From: Actinospineispora spinosispora DSM 44797
GTDB lineage: Bacteria; Actinomycetota; Actinomycetes; Mycobacteriales; Pseudonocardiaceae
Direction of reading: 5' to 3'
Length of the DNA stretch: 64,000 nt
Assembly: GCF_000429025.1 (NCBI RefSeq)
Contig: NZ_AUBB01000033.1
Location: 29,481-93,480 of the forward strand
Positions 41,005 to 49,428 of this stretch are shown piece by piece. A program made the translations under genes and the position numbers. The stretch's first letter is position 1, and every line of letters starts with the position of its first letter. The notes beneath the pieces were generated by a model that saw nothing but the letters and a program-made list of their open reading frames with translations, made no database searches and had not been told where the DNA came from.

Positions 41005-42306
41005 ATGCCGTTCGACCACCGATCTCTCAAGATAGCCGCCATTTCCTGGGCGGGCGCCAGTATCGAATGGTACGACTTCTTCATCTACGGGACGGCGTCC
41101 GCGCTGGTCTTCCCGGCGTTGTTCTTCCCGACGTCCACGGCGCTGGTGAGCAGTGCGTTGGCGTTCGCCACGTTCGGTGTCGCCTTCCTGGCCCGGCCCC
41201 TGGGCGGCGCGGTGTTCGGCCACGTCGGCGACCGCTACGGGCGCAAACGGGCGCTGGTCGCGTCGCTGCTGATCATGGGGGTGTCCACCACCGCGATCGG
41301 GGTGCTGCCCTCGTTCGCCCAGATCGGGCTGTGGGCACCGATCATCCTGGTGGTGCTGCGGTTCGTGCAGGGCGTGACCGTCGGTGGGCAGCAGGGCGGC
41401 ATGATGCTGCTCGCCACCGAGAACGTCCCGCCAGGTCGGAGAGGGTTCTACGGCAGCTTCGCCTCGGCGGGCGCGCCCGGCGGTGTGGTGCTGGCGAACC
41501 TTGCCTTCCTCGCCGTGACGTTCTCGATGTCCGGCACGTCGTTCAGCACGTGGGGCTGGCGACTGCCGTTCCTGGCCAGCCTCCCGCTGATCGGGCTCGC
41601 GGTGTTCATCCAGCTGCGGATCGACGAGACCGACGAGTTCCGCCAGGCCGCGGCGAGCGCCGGTGCGCCGAAGCGACGGTCACCGCTCATCGAGGTGCTG
41701 CGTGATCAGCCGCGCCAGGTGCTGCTCACCGCGGGCTCGTACCTGGCGGTGAACCTCAACTACTACCTGTTCATCACGTTCGTCGTCGCCTACGCGACGA
41801 ACCCGCACTTCCTGGGTGTCTCGCAGAGCACCGCGCTGCTGGCCGTCCTCCTGGCCTCGACGGTCGAGCTGGCGCTGATCCCGGTCTTCGGTCTGCTGTC
41901 CGACCGGATCGGGCACCGCCGGGTGTTCGTCGGTGGCGCGGTCCTGCTGGGGGTCTGGTCGTTCGCGTTCTGGCCGCTGGTCAACTCCCGTTCCCCCGAG
42001 CTGTTCCTGGTGGCGCTCGTCGTCGGGCTCGGGGTGGCGCACAGCGTCATCTACGCGCCGCAGCCCGCGCTGTTCACCGAGGCGTTCAGCACCCGGGTCC
42101 GCTACAGCGGGCTGTCGCTGGGCGTCCAGCTCGGGTCTTTGCTCGGTGGTGCGTTCGCGCCGTTCATCGCGACGACGCTGCTGGCCGAGTTCGGCTCGAC
42201 GCTACCCATCTCGATCTACACGGCGGCCGCGTGCCTGGTCACCGTGTTCTGCGGCCTCACGATCGGCCGCCGTACCGCTCGCCATCCCCTACCGGAAAGA
42301 GTCTGA
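41005..42306 (+). CDS. MFS transporter, metabolite:H+ symporter (MHS) type
   Basis: 433 residues, 12 helices. The MHS family start is evident: AGASIEWYDFFIYGTASALV, the loop-2 motif GHVGDRYGRKRALVASLLIM, and RFVQGVTVGGQQGGMMLLAT. Relatives (ShiA, ProP, KgtP, benzoate/dicarboxylate carriers) import organic acids or betaines with protons. Its stop shares one base with the RidA start (TGATG). Confidence 0.9.
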   Translation: MPFDHRSLKIAAISWAGASIEWYDFFIYGTASALVFPALFFPTSTALVSSALAFATFGVAFLARPLGGAVFGHVGDRYGRKRALVASLLIMGVSTTAIGVLPSFAQIGLWAPIILVVLRFVQGVTVGGQQGGMMLLATENVPPGRRGFYGSFASAGAPGGVVLANLAFLAVTFSMSGTSFSTWGWRLPFLASLPLIGLAVFIQLRIDETDEFRQAAASAGAPKRRSPLIEVLRDQPRQVLLTAGSYLAVNLNYYLFITFVVAYATNPHFLGVSQSTALLAVLLASTVELALIPVFGLLSDRIGHRRVFVGGAVLLGVWSFAFWPLVNSRSPELFLVALVVGLGVAHSVIYAPQPALFTEAFSTRVRYSGLSLGVQLGSLLGGAFAPFIATTLLAEFGSTLPISIYTAAACLVTVFCGLTIGRRTARHPLPERV

Positions 42307-42689
42307 TGTCCCCGCTGAAGCATGTGACCGCCGACAACGCTCCCGCGCCGAAGGCCGCGTACTCGCAGGCCGTCCACAACGGATCCGTGCTCTACACCGC
42401 CGGTTTCGGCCCGCACGACCCGAGCGACGGGTCGATCACCGGGACCACGATCGCGGAACAGACCGACCTGGTGCTGCGCAACGTCCGCGCCACACTCATC
42501 GCGGCCGGCGCCGACCTGACCGACGTCATGAAGGTGACCGTGCACCTGAGCGACCTGGCCGATTTCGCCGACTTCGAGGCGGTCTACCGCCGCTTCTTCA
42601 CCGCCCCCTACCCAGCCCGAACCACGGTCGCCTCAACCCTGCCAGGAATCCTGGTGGAAATAGACGTGGTCGCGGCTCTCCCTTCGTGA
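42306..42689 (+). CDS. ridA: RidA family reactive-imine deaminase
   Basis: 127 residues with the YjgF/RidA pattern: APAPKAAYSQAVHNGSVLYT, EQTDLVLRNVRATLIAAGAD, MKVTVHLSDLADFADFEAVY and the key Arg in APYPARTTVAS, ending in VEIDVVAALP. RidA proteins hydrolyse enamine/imine intermediates made by PLP enzymes. In this operon it suggests that the imported compound is an amine or amino acid. Confidence 0.9.
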   Translation: MSPLKHVTADNAPAPKAAYSQAVHNGSVLYTAGFGPHDPSDGSITGTTIAEQTDLVLRNVRATLIAAGADLTDVMKVTVHLSDLADFADFEAVYRRFFTAPYPARTTVASTLPGILVEIDVVAALPS

Positions 42690-42729
42690 CCCGCCACCAT
42701 GAACACGGCCTTGCACCCTCCACCACCAC

Positions 42730-42748
42730 TGTAAGACACTGACTTACA
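42730..42748. promoter_or_regulatory. Toxin-antitoxin operator TGTAAG-N7-CTTACA
   Basis: A perfect dyad immediately upstream of the toxin gene. It overlaps a good -10 box, TACAAT at 42745-42750, seven bases before GTG 42757, so the mRNA probably starts at the start codon (leaderless). Confidence 0.65.
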
Positions 42749-42756
42749 ATAGGTCG

Positions 42757-43074
42757 GTGAGATTGTGGTGGACGGACGACGACGCCGACTACATTCGCAG
42801 CAGATCAGCTCGCTACCGCGGGGCCGTGGACCTCGCACCGGAATGGGCCCAGGAGGTGATGGTCGATGAGCATCTGGTGGAGCTGTCTCCATATCCAGCT
42901 TCCCGGGTCGGCGCCTCTGGGTTCATCGGCTACTCCGGTTCGGCCGGCAGGGTCCTTGTCGTGATCGCCTACCGGGACCTGGAAGGCGAGCTGCACGGCA
43001 TGAACGCCTGGCCAGCGAGCGGACGAGATCTTGCTCTCTACAAGAAGGCGGTGGCCGATGACGAAGAAGCTTGA
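42757..43074 (+). CDS. Type II toxin-like protein
   Basis: 105 residues: MRLWWTDDDADYIRSRSARY then AQEVMVDEHLVELSPYPASR, GFIGYSGSAGRVLVVIAYRD and a basic-end NAWPASGRDLALYKKAV. The short alpha/beta layout with a final R-x-L-x-x-Y-x-x helix recalls BrnT-like toxins and related actinobacterial TA proteins, but the match is by pattern only. Its last 17 bp overlap the antitoxin gene, and an autoregulatory-type dyad precedes it. Confidence 0.6.
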   Translation: MRLWWTDDDADYIRSRSARYRGAVDLAPEWAQEVMVDEHLVELSPYPASRVGASGFIGYSGSAGRVLVVIAYRDLEGELHGMNAWPASGRDLALYKKAVADDEEA

Positions 43075-43324
43075 TGAACAAACCGAGCGCGCCGTACGTG
43101 CTGATGCCCGAGGGTTGGAGGCCACCGCTGACACCGCTGATCCATACCCGGAGGGCACGACGATCAGCCGCCCGAATCGGCCCAGTCGAATGTTCAACCT
43201 GCGTCTGACCGATGAACAGTTCCGCGAGCTGCACGCCCTGGCTCACGAGCGGCACCTTCCCATGTCAACGCTGGCACGCTCGTGGCTCCTCGAACGCCTC
43301 GACCACGAACGGCGCGCGAGCTGA
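43058..43324 (+). CDS. Antitoxin-like protein, RHH/CopG type
   Basis: 88 residues from ATG 43058 inside the toxin end. A charged disordered N-terminus (about 1-42) is followed by RMFNLRLTDEQFRELHALAH and LPMSTLARSWLLERLDHE, which fits a ribbon-helix-helix DNA-binding domain. Here the DNA-binding part is C-terminal and the free N-terminus would bind the toxin. The gene order toxin-antitoxin is less usual. Confidence 0.65.
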   Translation: MTKKLDEQTERAVRADARGLEATADTADPYPEGTTISRPNRPSRMFNLRLTDEQFRELHALAHERHLPMSTLARSWLLERLDHERRAS

Positions 43325-43331
43325 CATCGGC

Positions 43332-43365
43332 GCCGCCCTGGGTCGTCGTGAACACCCAGGGCGGC
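43332..43365. terminator. Bidirectional terminator hairpin
   Basis: GCCGCCCTGGGT and ACCCAGGGCGGC are perfect 12-bp arms around a 10-nt loop, between the antitoxin gene and the convergent dehydrogenase gene. Confidence 0.8.
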
Positions 43366-43386
43366 TACCCCTTCGGATAGGCGGCC

Positions 43387-44874
43387 TCAGCCCTCCCGAG
43401 GGGGGCGGACCGGGAGGACGACCAGTTTGTGTTCCAGGAACTCGTCGATGCCCACCCGGCCGCCTTCGCGGCCGAGGCCGGACTGCTTGATGCCGCCGAA
43501 CGGGGTCGCCGGGTTGGACACGACGCCGGCGTTGAGCCCGACCATGCCGACCTCGAGAGCTTCGCTGACCGCCATGGCCCGGTCGATGTCCTGGGTGAAC
43601 ACGTAGCCGACCAGGCCCCACTCGGTGTCGTTCGCGGCGGCGATGACGTCGTCGGAGTCGGTGAACGTCTGGATCGCGGCGACCGGGCCGAAGATCTCGG
43701 TGCGGGTCAGCGCGCTGTCCGGGTGGACGTTCGTCAGCACCGTCGGGTTGTAGAAGTAGCCGGGGCCCTCCGGTGCGTCGCCGCCGACCAGCACCTTGGC
43801 GCCGCGCACCACCGCGTCGGACACCAGGTTCGCCACCTTCTCCCGGCTCGGGCCGTCGATCAGCGGCCCGACCTGCGCACCCTCGGCGGTCCCGGGGGCG
43901 ACGACCATCGAGCCGAGGCGCTGCGCGAGACGGCCGGCGAACCGCTCGGCGACCGACTCGTGCACGAAGAACCGGTTGGCGGCGGTGCACGCCTCGCCCA
44001 TGTTGCGCATCTTCGCCTGGACGGCAGAGTCGACCGCGACGTCCAGGTCGGCGTCGGCGAACACGATGAACGGGGCGTTGCCGCCGAGTTCCATCGAGGT
44101 CCGCACCACCGCCGGGGCGGCCTGTTCCAGCAGGATCCGGCCGACGGCGGTGGACCCGGTGAACGACAGTTTCCGCACGTCACCGCCACGCAGCAGCGGT
44201 TCGACGACTTCCTGCGCTCGGCTCGTGGTGACGACGTTCAGCACACCGTCGGGCAGCCCGACCTCGGTGAAGATCTGGGCGAGCGCGAGGCTCGCCAGGG
44301 GCGTCTGCGGCGCGGGCTTGAGGACGACGGTGCACCCGGCGGCGAGCGCGGGCCCGATCTTGCGGGTACCCATGGCCAGCGGGAAGTTCCACGGAGTGAT
44401 CAACAGGCAGGGCCCGACCGGCTGACGGACGACCATCGCGCGGTTCGCGCCGTCCGGGGTGCGGGTGAAGTCGCCGCCGCCGATGCGCACGGCCTCCTCG
44501 GCGAACCAGCGCAGGAACTCCGCGGCGTAGGCGACCTCGCCCTTCGCCTCGGCGAGCGGCTTGCCCATCTCGGCGGTCATGATCGCGGCGAGCCGGTCGG
44601 TGTCGGCGATGACCCGCTCGTAGGCGCGGCGCAGGATGTCGCTGCGCGCCCGCGCGGGTGTCGCCGCCCAGGACCGCTGCGCGGCCACCGCCGCATCGAG
44701 GGCCGCGCGCCCGTCGGCGGCGGTGGCGTCGGCGACCTCGCGGATCACCTCACCGGTGGCCGGGTTCTCGACGGGCATGGTCGCGCCGTCCCCCGAATCG
44801 ACCCACCGCCCCCCGATCAGCAGCAGGGGCGTCACGTCGGCCGCAACGTCCACACGGTCATCAAGAACGGTCAT
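43387..44874 (-). CDS. gabD: Succinate-semialdehyde-type aldehyde dehydrogenase
   Basis: 495 residues. ALDH motifs: ITPWNFPLAMGTRKIGPALA, VLKPAPQTPLASL, FTGSTAVG, the catalytic Glu in SMELGGNAPF and Cys in GEACTAANRFFV, and C-terminal PFGGIKQSGLGREGG. The sequence pattern is that of the SSADH (GabD) group, oxidising succinate semialdehyde or a close relative to the acid with NAD(P)+. It is transcribed after the FAD/Fe-S oxidase gene but separated from it by a terminator. Confidence 0.88.
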   Translation of the reverse strand: MTVLDDRVDVAADVTPLLLIGGRWVDSGDGATMPVENPATGEVIREVADATAADGRAALDAAVAAQRSWAATPARARSDILRRAYERVIADTDRLAAIMTAEMGKPLAEAKGEVAYAAEFLRWFAEEAVRIGGGDFTRTPDGANRAMVVRQPVGPCLLITPWNFPLAMGTRKIGPALAAGCTVVLKPAPQTPLASLALAQIFTEVGLPDGVLNVVTTSRAQEVVEPLLRGGDVRKLSFTGSTAVGRILLEQAAPAVVRTSMELGGNAPFIVFADADLDVAVDSAVQAKMRNMGEACTAANRFFVHESVAERFAGRLAQRLGSMVVAPGTAEGAQVGPLIDGPSREKVANLVSDAVVRGAKVLVGGDAPEGPGYFYNPTVLTNVHPDSALTRTEIFGPVAAIQTFTDSDDVIAAANDTEWGLVGYVFTQDIDRAMAVSEALEVGMVGLNAGVVSNPATPFGGIKQSGLGREGGRVGIDEFLEHKLVVLPVRPPREG

Positions 44875-44902
44875 AGCGTGGGCTCCCTGTAGTCCTTTGT
44901 CG

Positions 44903-44936
44903 GCGAGTCGGGCTTCTCAGCAGGCGCCCGACTCGC
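44903..44936. terminator. Terminator hairpin after the FAD/Fe-S oxidase gene
   Basis: GCGAGTCGGGC and GCCCGACTCGC are perfect 11-bp arms, 14 bp after the oxidase stop and 29 bp before the dehydrogenase start, both on the minus strand. Confidence 0.75.
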
Positions 44937-44949
44937 GGGGTGGTGGTGA

Positions 44950-47943
44950 TCACTCCTGGCTCCCTGGGTTGTCCAGGAGTTGGGCCAGGTGTTGTGCGGG
45001 GTTGTCGGTCAGGTGGGCGATCTGGGTCTGGCAGCTGAAGCCGTCCGCCAGGACGGCTGTGCGGGCCGGTTCGCCTGCCAGGACCTTGGTCAGCGACAGC
45101 TCCGCCACGGCCATCGAGGTGTCGTAGTGCTGCTCCTCGAAGCCGAAGTTGCCCGCCAGGCCGCAGCAGCCGACGGCTTCGTCGACCGTCGTCACGCCCA
45201 GACGTTGCAGCACCCGGCGCTGGGTGGCGGCGCCGAACACCGCGTACTCGTGGCAGTGCGTCTGCAGCGCCAGCTCGGCCGGGAGCGCCGGGGGCCGCCA
45301 GCCCTGGTCGAGGCGTTCGGAGATCATCTCGGCGAACGTCCGGACCCGGGCCGCGACCCGACGGGCCTGCTCCCCCGCCACCAGCTCGGGAAGGTCGGTC
45401 CGTAGTGCGGCGGCGCAGCTCGGTTCGAGGACGACGATCGGGCCGTCGCCGGTGCGGTCCAGGATGCGGGCGGTGCGGGTCAGCACCTTCTTCGCCACCG
45501 ACAGCTGACCGGTGCTGATCCAGGTCAGCCCACAGCAGGCGCCCTGGATCGGCGCGGTCTCGGTGCCGGCCCGCCGCAGCACCCTGGCCGCGGCGCCGAG
45601 CAGCTCGGGGCGGAACGCGCGGGTGAACGTGTCGGTGAACAGCACCGCATCCGCCGGGCCTCCGGCGGCGGGCAGGCCACGCCGGGCGCGGCGGCGACCG
45701 GCGAACCGGGGCAGGTCACGGTGCGGGGTGACCCCGCCCGCCGCGGTCATCAGGCGACGCAGCCGGGGCCTGCGCAGCACGGCGTTCGCCAGCCACGGCA
45801 CCCAGCCGGCCAGTGCGGCGGCCAGCGGCAGCCAGCCGAGGCTGTAGTGCGACCGTGGGCGCAGCCTGCCCTTGTAGTGCTGGTGCAGGAACTCCGCCTT
45901 GTAGCTCGCCATGTCGACGCCGACCGGGCAGTCGCTGGAGCAGGCGCGGCAGGACAGGCACAGGTCCAGTGCCTCGGCGACGTCCGGGGACTTCCAGCCC
46001 CCGGTGTCGAGATCGCCGCGCAGCATCTCCTGCAGCGCGCGGGCGCGGCCCCGGGTCGAGTCCTGTTCGCGGTGCGTCGCGCGGAAGCTCGGGCACATGA
46101 CGCCGCCGACGTCGCTGCGGCACCGGCCGATGCCGACGCACCGCGCGGCCGCTTCGCCGAAGCCGCCGGGGTCGTGGGCGTAGCGCAGCGCGGTCGGCAT
46201 CGGCAGTGGCGTGCCGCCGCGCAACGGCGCGAGGTCCGCATCCAGCGGGCGCGGTTCGATGATGATGCCGGGGTTGAGCAGGTCGTCCGGGTCGAACGCC
46301 GCCTTGAGCGCGGCGAACGCGGCGATCACCCGGGGGCTGTACATGATCTCCAGCAGCTCACCTCGGGCGCGGCCGTCGCCGTGCTCGCCGGACAGCGTGC
46401 CGCCGTGCTTGACGACGAGCCGCGCGGCGTCGGTGACGAACGCGCGCATGTCCTCGACGCCGGCCTCGGTCGCCAGGTCGAAGTCGATGCGCACGTGCAC
46501 GCAGCCCGCGCCGAAGTGCCCGTACAGCACACCCCTGCGCCCGTGTTCGGCGAGCAGCTCGCGGAAGTCGTACAGGTAGTCCGGCAGGGTCAGCGGGTCG
46601 ACTGCGGCGTCCTCCCAGCCTGCCCAGGTCTGCGCGCCGGTAGTGCGGTGGCCATGAGCGTTCGCCGGATGATCGGCGTTCCAGATTTCCGCTGGGCGTG
46701 CCGGCGAACGGCCCTCGTACCGGGCGTACTTGGGTCGTTCGCCGGTGCGTCCAGCGGGAAGCTGGGACGTCGAGGGCCGGTGCAGGTTTGTGGGCACCGC
46801 ACTCAATGGCCGGGTCGCCAGACCGGCGCCGTCCTCGCGCACCCGCCACAGCGAGGCACGCTCGGCGGGGTCGGCGACGACCCGGCCCTCGCGGAGCCGA
46901 CCGAGGCCCCGCACCCGGCCGAGCAGCTCTTCGGCGCGCGCGGCCACCGACTCGGGGTCGTCGCCGTCGAGGTCGACGAACAGCCAGGCCTTGCCGCCGG
47001 GCAGCCCGCGCACCGAGTCAGGGCCGCGTCGGCCGCGCATGGTGTCGACGATCGAGTCGTCCATGCCTTCGACGGCGGCCGGGGAGAACTCCAGTACCTC
47101 CGGCACGTCGCGCGCCGCGTCGACGACGTCGTCATAGCCCAGCGCGACGAGCAGCGCGGCGGGAGGGACCGGCTGCAGCGCGATCGTGGCAGCGACCACC
47201 ACGGCGCAGGTCCCCTCCGTCCCGACGAGGCATTTCGCCAGGTCGACGCCGTTCTCCGGCAGCAGGTGGTGCAGCTGGTACCCCGACACCTGGCGTGGGA
47301 TGCGCCCCAGCTCGGTGCGGATGTCCGCGAGGTAGCTGTGCACGACCTCGCGCAGTGCCGCGTCCACCTGTTCGACCCGCCGCTCGTCGGCCGGGTGCAT
47401 CGGGCGCAGCCCGCCGGGTCCCGCGATGGCCTGGGTTCCATCGGCGAGGACGAGCTCCAGCTCGATGACGTGGGCGGCGGTGCGGCCGTAGCGCACCGAG
47501 TGGTTGCCGCAGGCGTCGTTGCCGATCATGCCGCCGATCGTGGCGCGGCTGTGCGACGACGGGTCCGGCCCGAACATCAGACCGTGCGCGGCGACGGCCC
47601 GCTGCAGGTCGTCCAGGACGATGCCCGGCTGCACCCGCGCCGTGCGCGCGGCGACGTTCAGGTCCAGGACCGAGGCCATGTCGCGGGAGAAGTCGAGCAC
47701 GACGCCGGGGCCGACGGCGTTGCCCGCCATGCTGGTACCGCCGCCGCGGCAGGTGATCGGGATGCTCGCGGCGGCACAGGCGCGCACCAGCTCGACGACG
47801 TCGGACGGCCCGCGTGGGAAGGCGACGGCGACCGGCGCGACCCGGTAGTTCGACGCGTCGTAGGCGTAGCTCCCGCGCACCCCCACCGAGACCTCGACCG
47901 GCACCCCAGGCACGGCGCTCGCCAGCACCTCCCCGACGTTCAC
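44950..47943 (-). CDS. FAD-binding and Fe-S oxidase (GlcD/2-hydroxyacid type)
   Basis: 997 residues from GTG 47943. Domains in order: FAD_binding_4 (about 35-215; ITCRGGGTSMAGNAVGPGVV), FAD-oxidase C-terminal (about 250-540; LYGHFGAGCVHVRIDFDL and SGEHGDGRARGE), a ferredoxin-type domain (about 600-690; CVGIGRCRSDVGGVMCP and CLSCRACSSDCPVG), and a CCG-repeat domain (about 770-970; IQGACCGLTW, VGCCGLAGNFG). It matches the fused D-2-hydroxyglutarate/D-lactate dehydrogenase family that oxidises 2-hydroxyacids and passes electrons to the respiratory chain. Confidence 0.9.
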   Translation of the reverse strand: MNVGEVLASAVPGVPVEVSVGVRGSYAYDASNYRVAPVAVAFPRGPSDVVELVRACAAASIPITCRGGGTSMAGNAVGPGVVLDFSRDMASVLDLNVAARTARVQPGIVLDDLQRAVAAHGLMFGPDPSSHSRATIGGMIGNDACGNHSVRYGRTAAHVIELELVLADGTQAIAGPGGLRPMHPADERRVEQVDAALREVVHSYLADIRTELGRIPRQVSGYQLHHLLPENGVDLAKCLVGTEGTCAVVVAATIALQPVPPAALLVALGYDDVVDAARDVPEVLEFSPAAVEGMDDSIVDTMRGRRGPDSVRGLPGGKAWLFVDLDGDDPESVAARAEELLGRVRGLGRLREGRVVADPAERASLWRVREDGAGLATRPLSAVPTNLHRPSTSQLPAGRTGERPKYARYEGRSPARPAEIWNADHPANAHGHRTTGAQTWAGWEDAAVDPLTLPDYLYDFRELLAEHGRRGVLYGHFGAGCVHVRIDFDLATEAGVEDMRAFVTDAARLVVKHGGTLSGEHGDGRARGELLEIMYSPRVIAAFAALKAAFDPDDLLNPGIIIEPRPLDADLAPLRGGTPLPMPTALRYAHDPGGFGEAAARCVGIGRCRSDVGGVMCPSFRATHREQDSTRGRARALQEMLRGDLDTGGWKSPDVAEALDLCLSCRACSSDCPVGVDMASYKAEFLHQHYKGRLRPRSHYSLGWLPLAAALAGWVPWLANAVLRRPRLRRLMTAAGGVTPHRDLPRFAGRRRARRGLPAAGGPADAVLFTDTFTRAFRPELLGAAARVLRRAGTETAPIQGACCGLTWISTGQLSVAKKVLTRTARILDRTGDGPIVVLEPSCAAALRTDLPELVAGEQARRVAARVRTFAEMISERLDQGWRPPALPAELALQTHCHEYAVFGAATQRRVLQRLGVTTVDEAVGCCGLAGNFGFEEQHYDTSMAVAELSLTKVLAGEPARTAVLADGFSCQTQIAHLTDNPAQHLAQLLDNPGSQE

Positions 47944-47970
47944 GCCCCGTCCCCCGCCGCGCGCCGCGCT

Positions 47971-48023
47971 GTCACGAATGTGGCTTTAGGGACGTTGAAC
48001 GTCCCCAAAGCCACATTCGTGCC
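47971..48023. repeat. 53-bp palindrome, copy 2
   Basis: 26-bp arms around a central G with only a few mismatches (GTCACG versus CGTGCC end, CCCC versus TAGG). It lies between the divergent oxidase and DUF3830 genes, so it is not simply a terminator for convergent genes here. Confidence 0.88.
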
Positions 48024-48163
48024 GGTGGAGGCGGGGTGGCGGGGTGGCGGTGAGGGCAACTTAGGGAGACCTTTGATCGGTGAGGCAGGGGGCCGTTGAC
48101 ACGCTAAGAAGTCTTCGTAAGATTGTCAACAATCTGCAATTTCATCGTTTGAGAGGACCCTGC

Positions 48164-48655
48164 GTGGCGCGCCTGCTTCGAATCACCCTGGCAAAACGAG
48201 GAGTCTCCTGCGTCGCCGAGCTGCTGGAGAAACAGGCGCCACGGACCTGCGAGGCGGTGTGGAACGCACTACCGCTCGGCGGGGACATCCAGCACGCCAA
48301 GTACGCCCGCAACGAGGTGTACGCGATGCTCGGCCAGTTCGCGGACCCGATCGGCCAGGAGAACCCGACGGTCACCCCGATCCCCGGTGACGTCGTGCTG
48401 TTCGAGTTCCCCGGCGGCATGCTCGACGAGGACTTCAAGCGCGACAAGGGCGTCGAGGCCCTGCCGATGGTCATCGATCTGGCGATCTTCTACGGCCGCA
48501 ACAACCTGCTGCTCAACGCCGACGTCGGTTGGGTGCCCGGCAACGTGTACGCGACGATCGTCGAAGGCCTCGACGAGATGGCCGCCGCGTGCCACGACGT
48601 CTGGCGATCCGGCAGCGTCGGCGAGAGCCTGGTCTACGAGCGGCACGAGGGCTAA
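48164..48655 (+). CDS. DUF3830 (cyclophilin-like fold) protein
   Basis: 163 residues from GTG 48164, with GAGAGGA 7 bp upstream. Sequence follows the DUF3830 pattern: LLEKQAPRTCEAVWNALPLG, GDIQHAKYARNEVYAML, VLFEFPGGMLDEDFK and LAIFYGRNNLLLNADVGWVPGN. Function is undescribed; the fold is cyclophilin-like. It is translationally close to two maleate-isomerase-like genes (3 bp to the next start), so it belongs to the same pathway. Confidence 0.82.
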   Translation: MARLLRITLAKRGVSCVAELLEKQAPRTCEAVWNALPLGGDIQHAKYARNEVYAMLGQFADPIGQENPTVTPIPGDVVLFEFPGGMLDEDFKRDKGVEALPMVIDLAIFYGRNNLLLNADVGWVPGNVYATIVEGLDEMAAACHDVWRSGSVGESLVYERHEG

Positions 48656-48658
48656 CAC

Positions 48659-49426
48659 GTGCCGATCGAGGTTTCCCCGCACACCGAGGAATCGGGGCAG
48701 CGGGGCATCGGCGTGGTCGCACCGTTCGACTTCGCGCTGGACCGGGAGCTGTGGCGGTGGGTGCCCGACGACATCTCGCTGTACCTGACCCGGATGCCGT
48801 TCCTCACCACGCAGGTCACCGTCGAGATGGCGGTGGCGGTCGGTGACCACGGTGTGGTGCGCCGCGCGACCAAGGACGTGCTCACGCCCGAGCCGGACGT
48901 GGTCACCTACGCCTGCGCGTCCGGCAGCTTCATCAACGGCAGGCTCGGTGAACGGGACCTGACCAGGACGATCCTCGACGCGGGGGCGCCGGCGGCACGC
49001 ACGACCGCCGGGTCGCTCGTCGAGGCGCTCACCGCGCTGGGGTCGCGCAAGCTGGCGATCGCCACCCCGTACATCGAGGAGATCACCGTCCGGCTGGACC
49101 GGTTCCTACTGGAGAACGGCATCCGCACGGTGGCCAGCGGCGGAATGGGCCTGCTCAGCCACATCTGGCGGGTGCCGTACTCGAAGGTCGTCGAGATCGT
49201 CTCCTCGGTGGACACCCCGGAGGCGGACGCGCTGTTCATCAGCTGCACCAACCTGCCCACCTACGACGTCATCGGTCCGCTGGAGCAGGCGCTCGGCAAG
49301 CCGGTGATCACCGCGAACCAGGTCACCATGTGGTCCGCGTTGCGCGCCATGGGCCGGTCGGCGGTCGGCGCCGGTCAGAGCCTGCTGCACGTCCCCGCAC
49401 TCACCCCAGCCCCGGAGGTCGGCTAA
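48659..49426 (+). CDS. Maleate isomerase/Asp-Glu racemase-like protein 1
   Basis: 255 residues from GTG 48659. It has the two catalytic cysteines expected of the maleate cis-trans isomerase/arylmalonate decarboxylase group: TYACASGSFINGR (N-half) and LFISCTNLPTYDVIG (C-half), with KLAIATPYIEE between and KPVITANQVTMWSALR at the end. It may isomerise a cis-enedioate or related acid. The next gene is a paralogue, and DUF3830 precedes it. Confidence 0.85.
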   Translation: MPIEVSPHTEESGQRGIGVVAPFDFALDRELWRWVPDDISLYLTRMPFLTTQVTVEMAVAVGDHGVVRRATKDVLTPEPDVVTYACASGSFINGRLGERDLTRTILDAGAPAARTTAGSLVEALTALGSRKLAIATPYIEEITVRLDRFLLENGIRTVASGGMGLLSHIWRVPYSKVVEIVSSVDTPEADALFISCTNLPTYDVIGPLEQALGKPVITANQVTMWSALRAMGRSAVGAGQSLLHVPALTPAPEVG

Positions 49427-49428
49427 GC

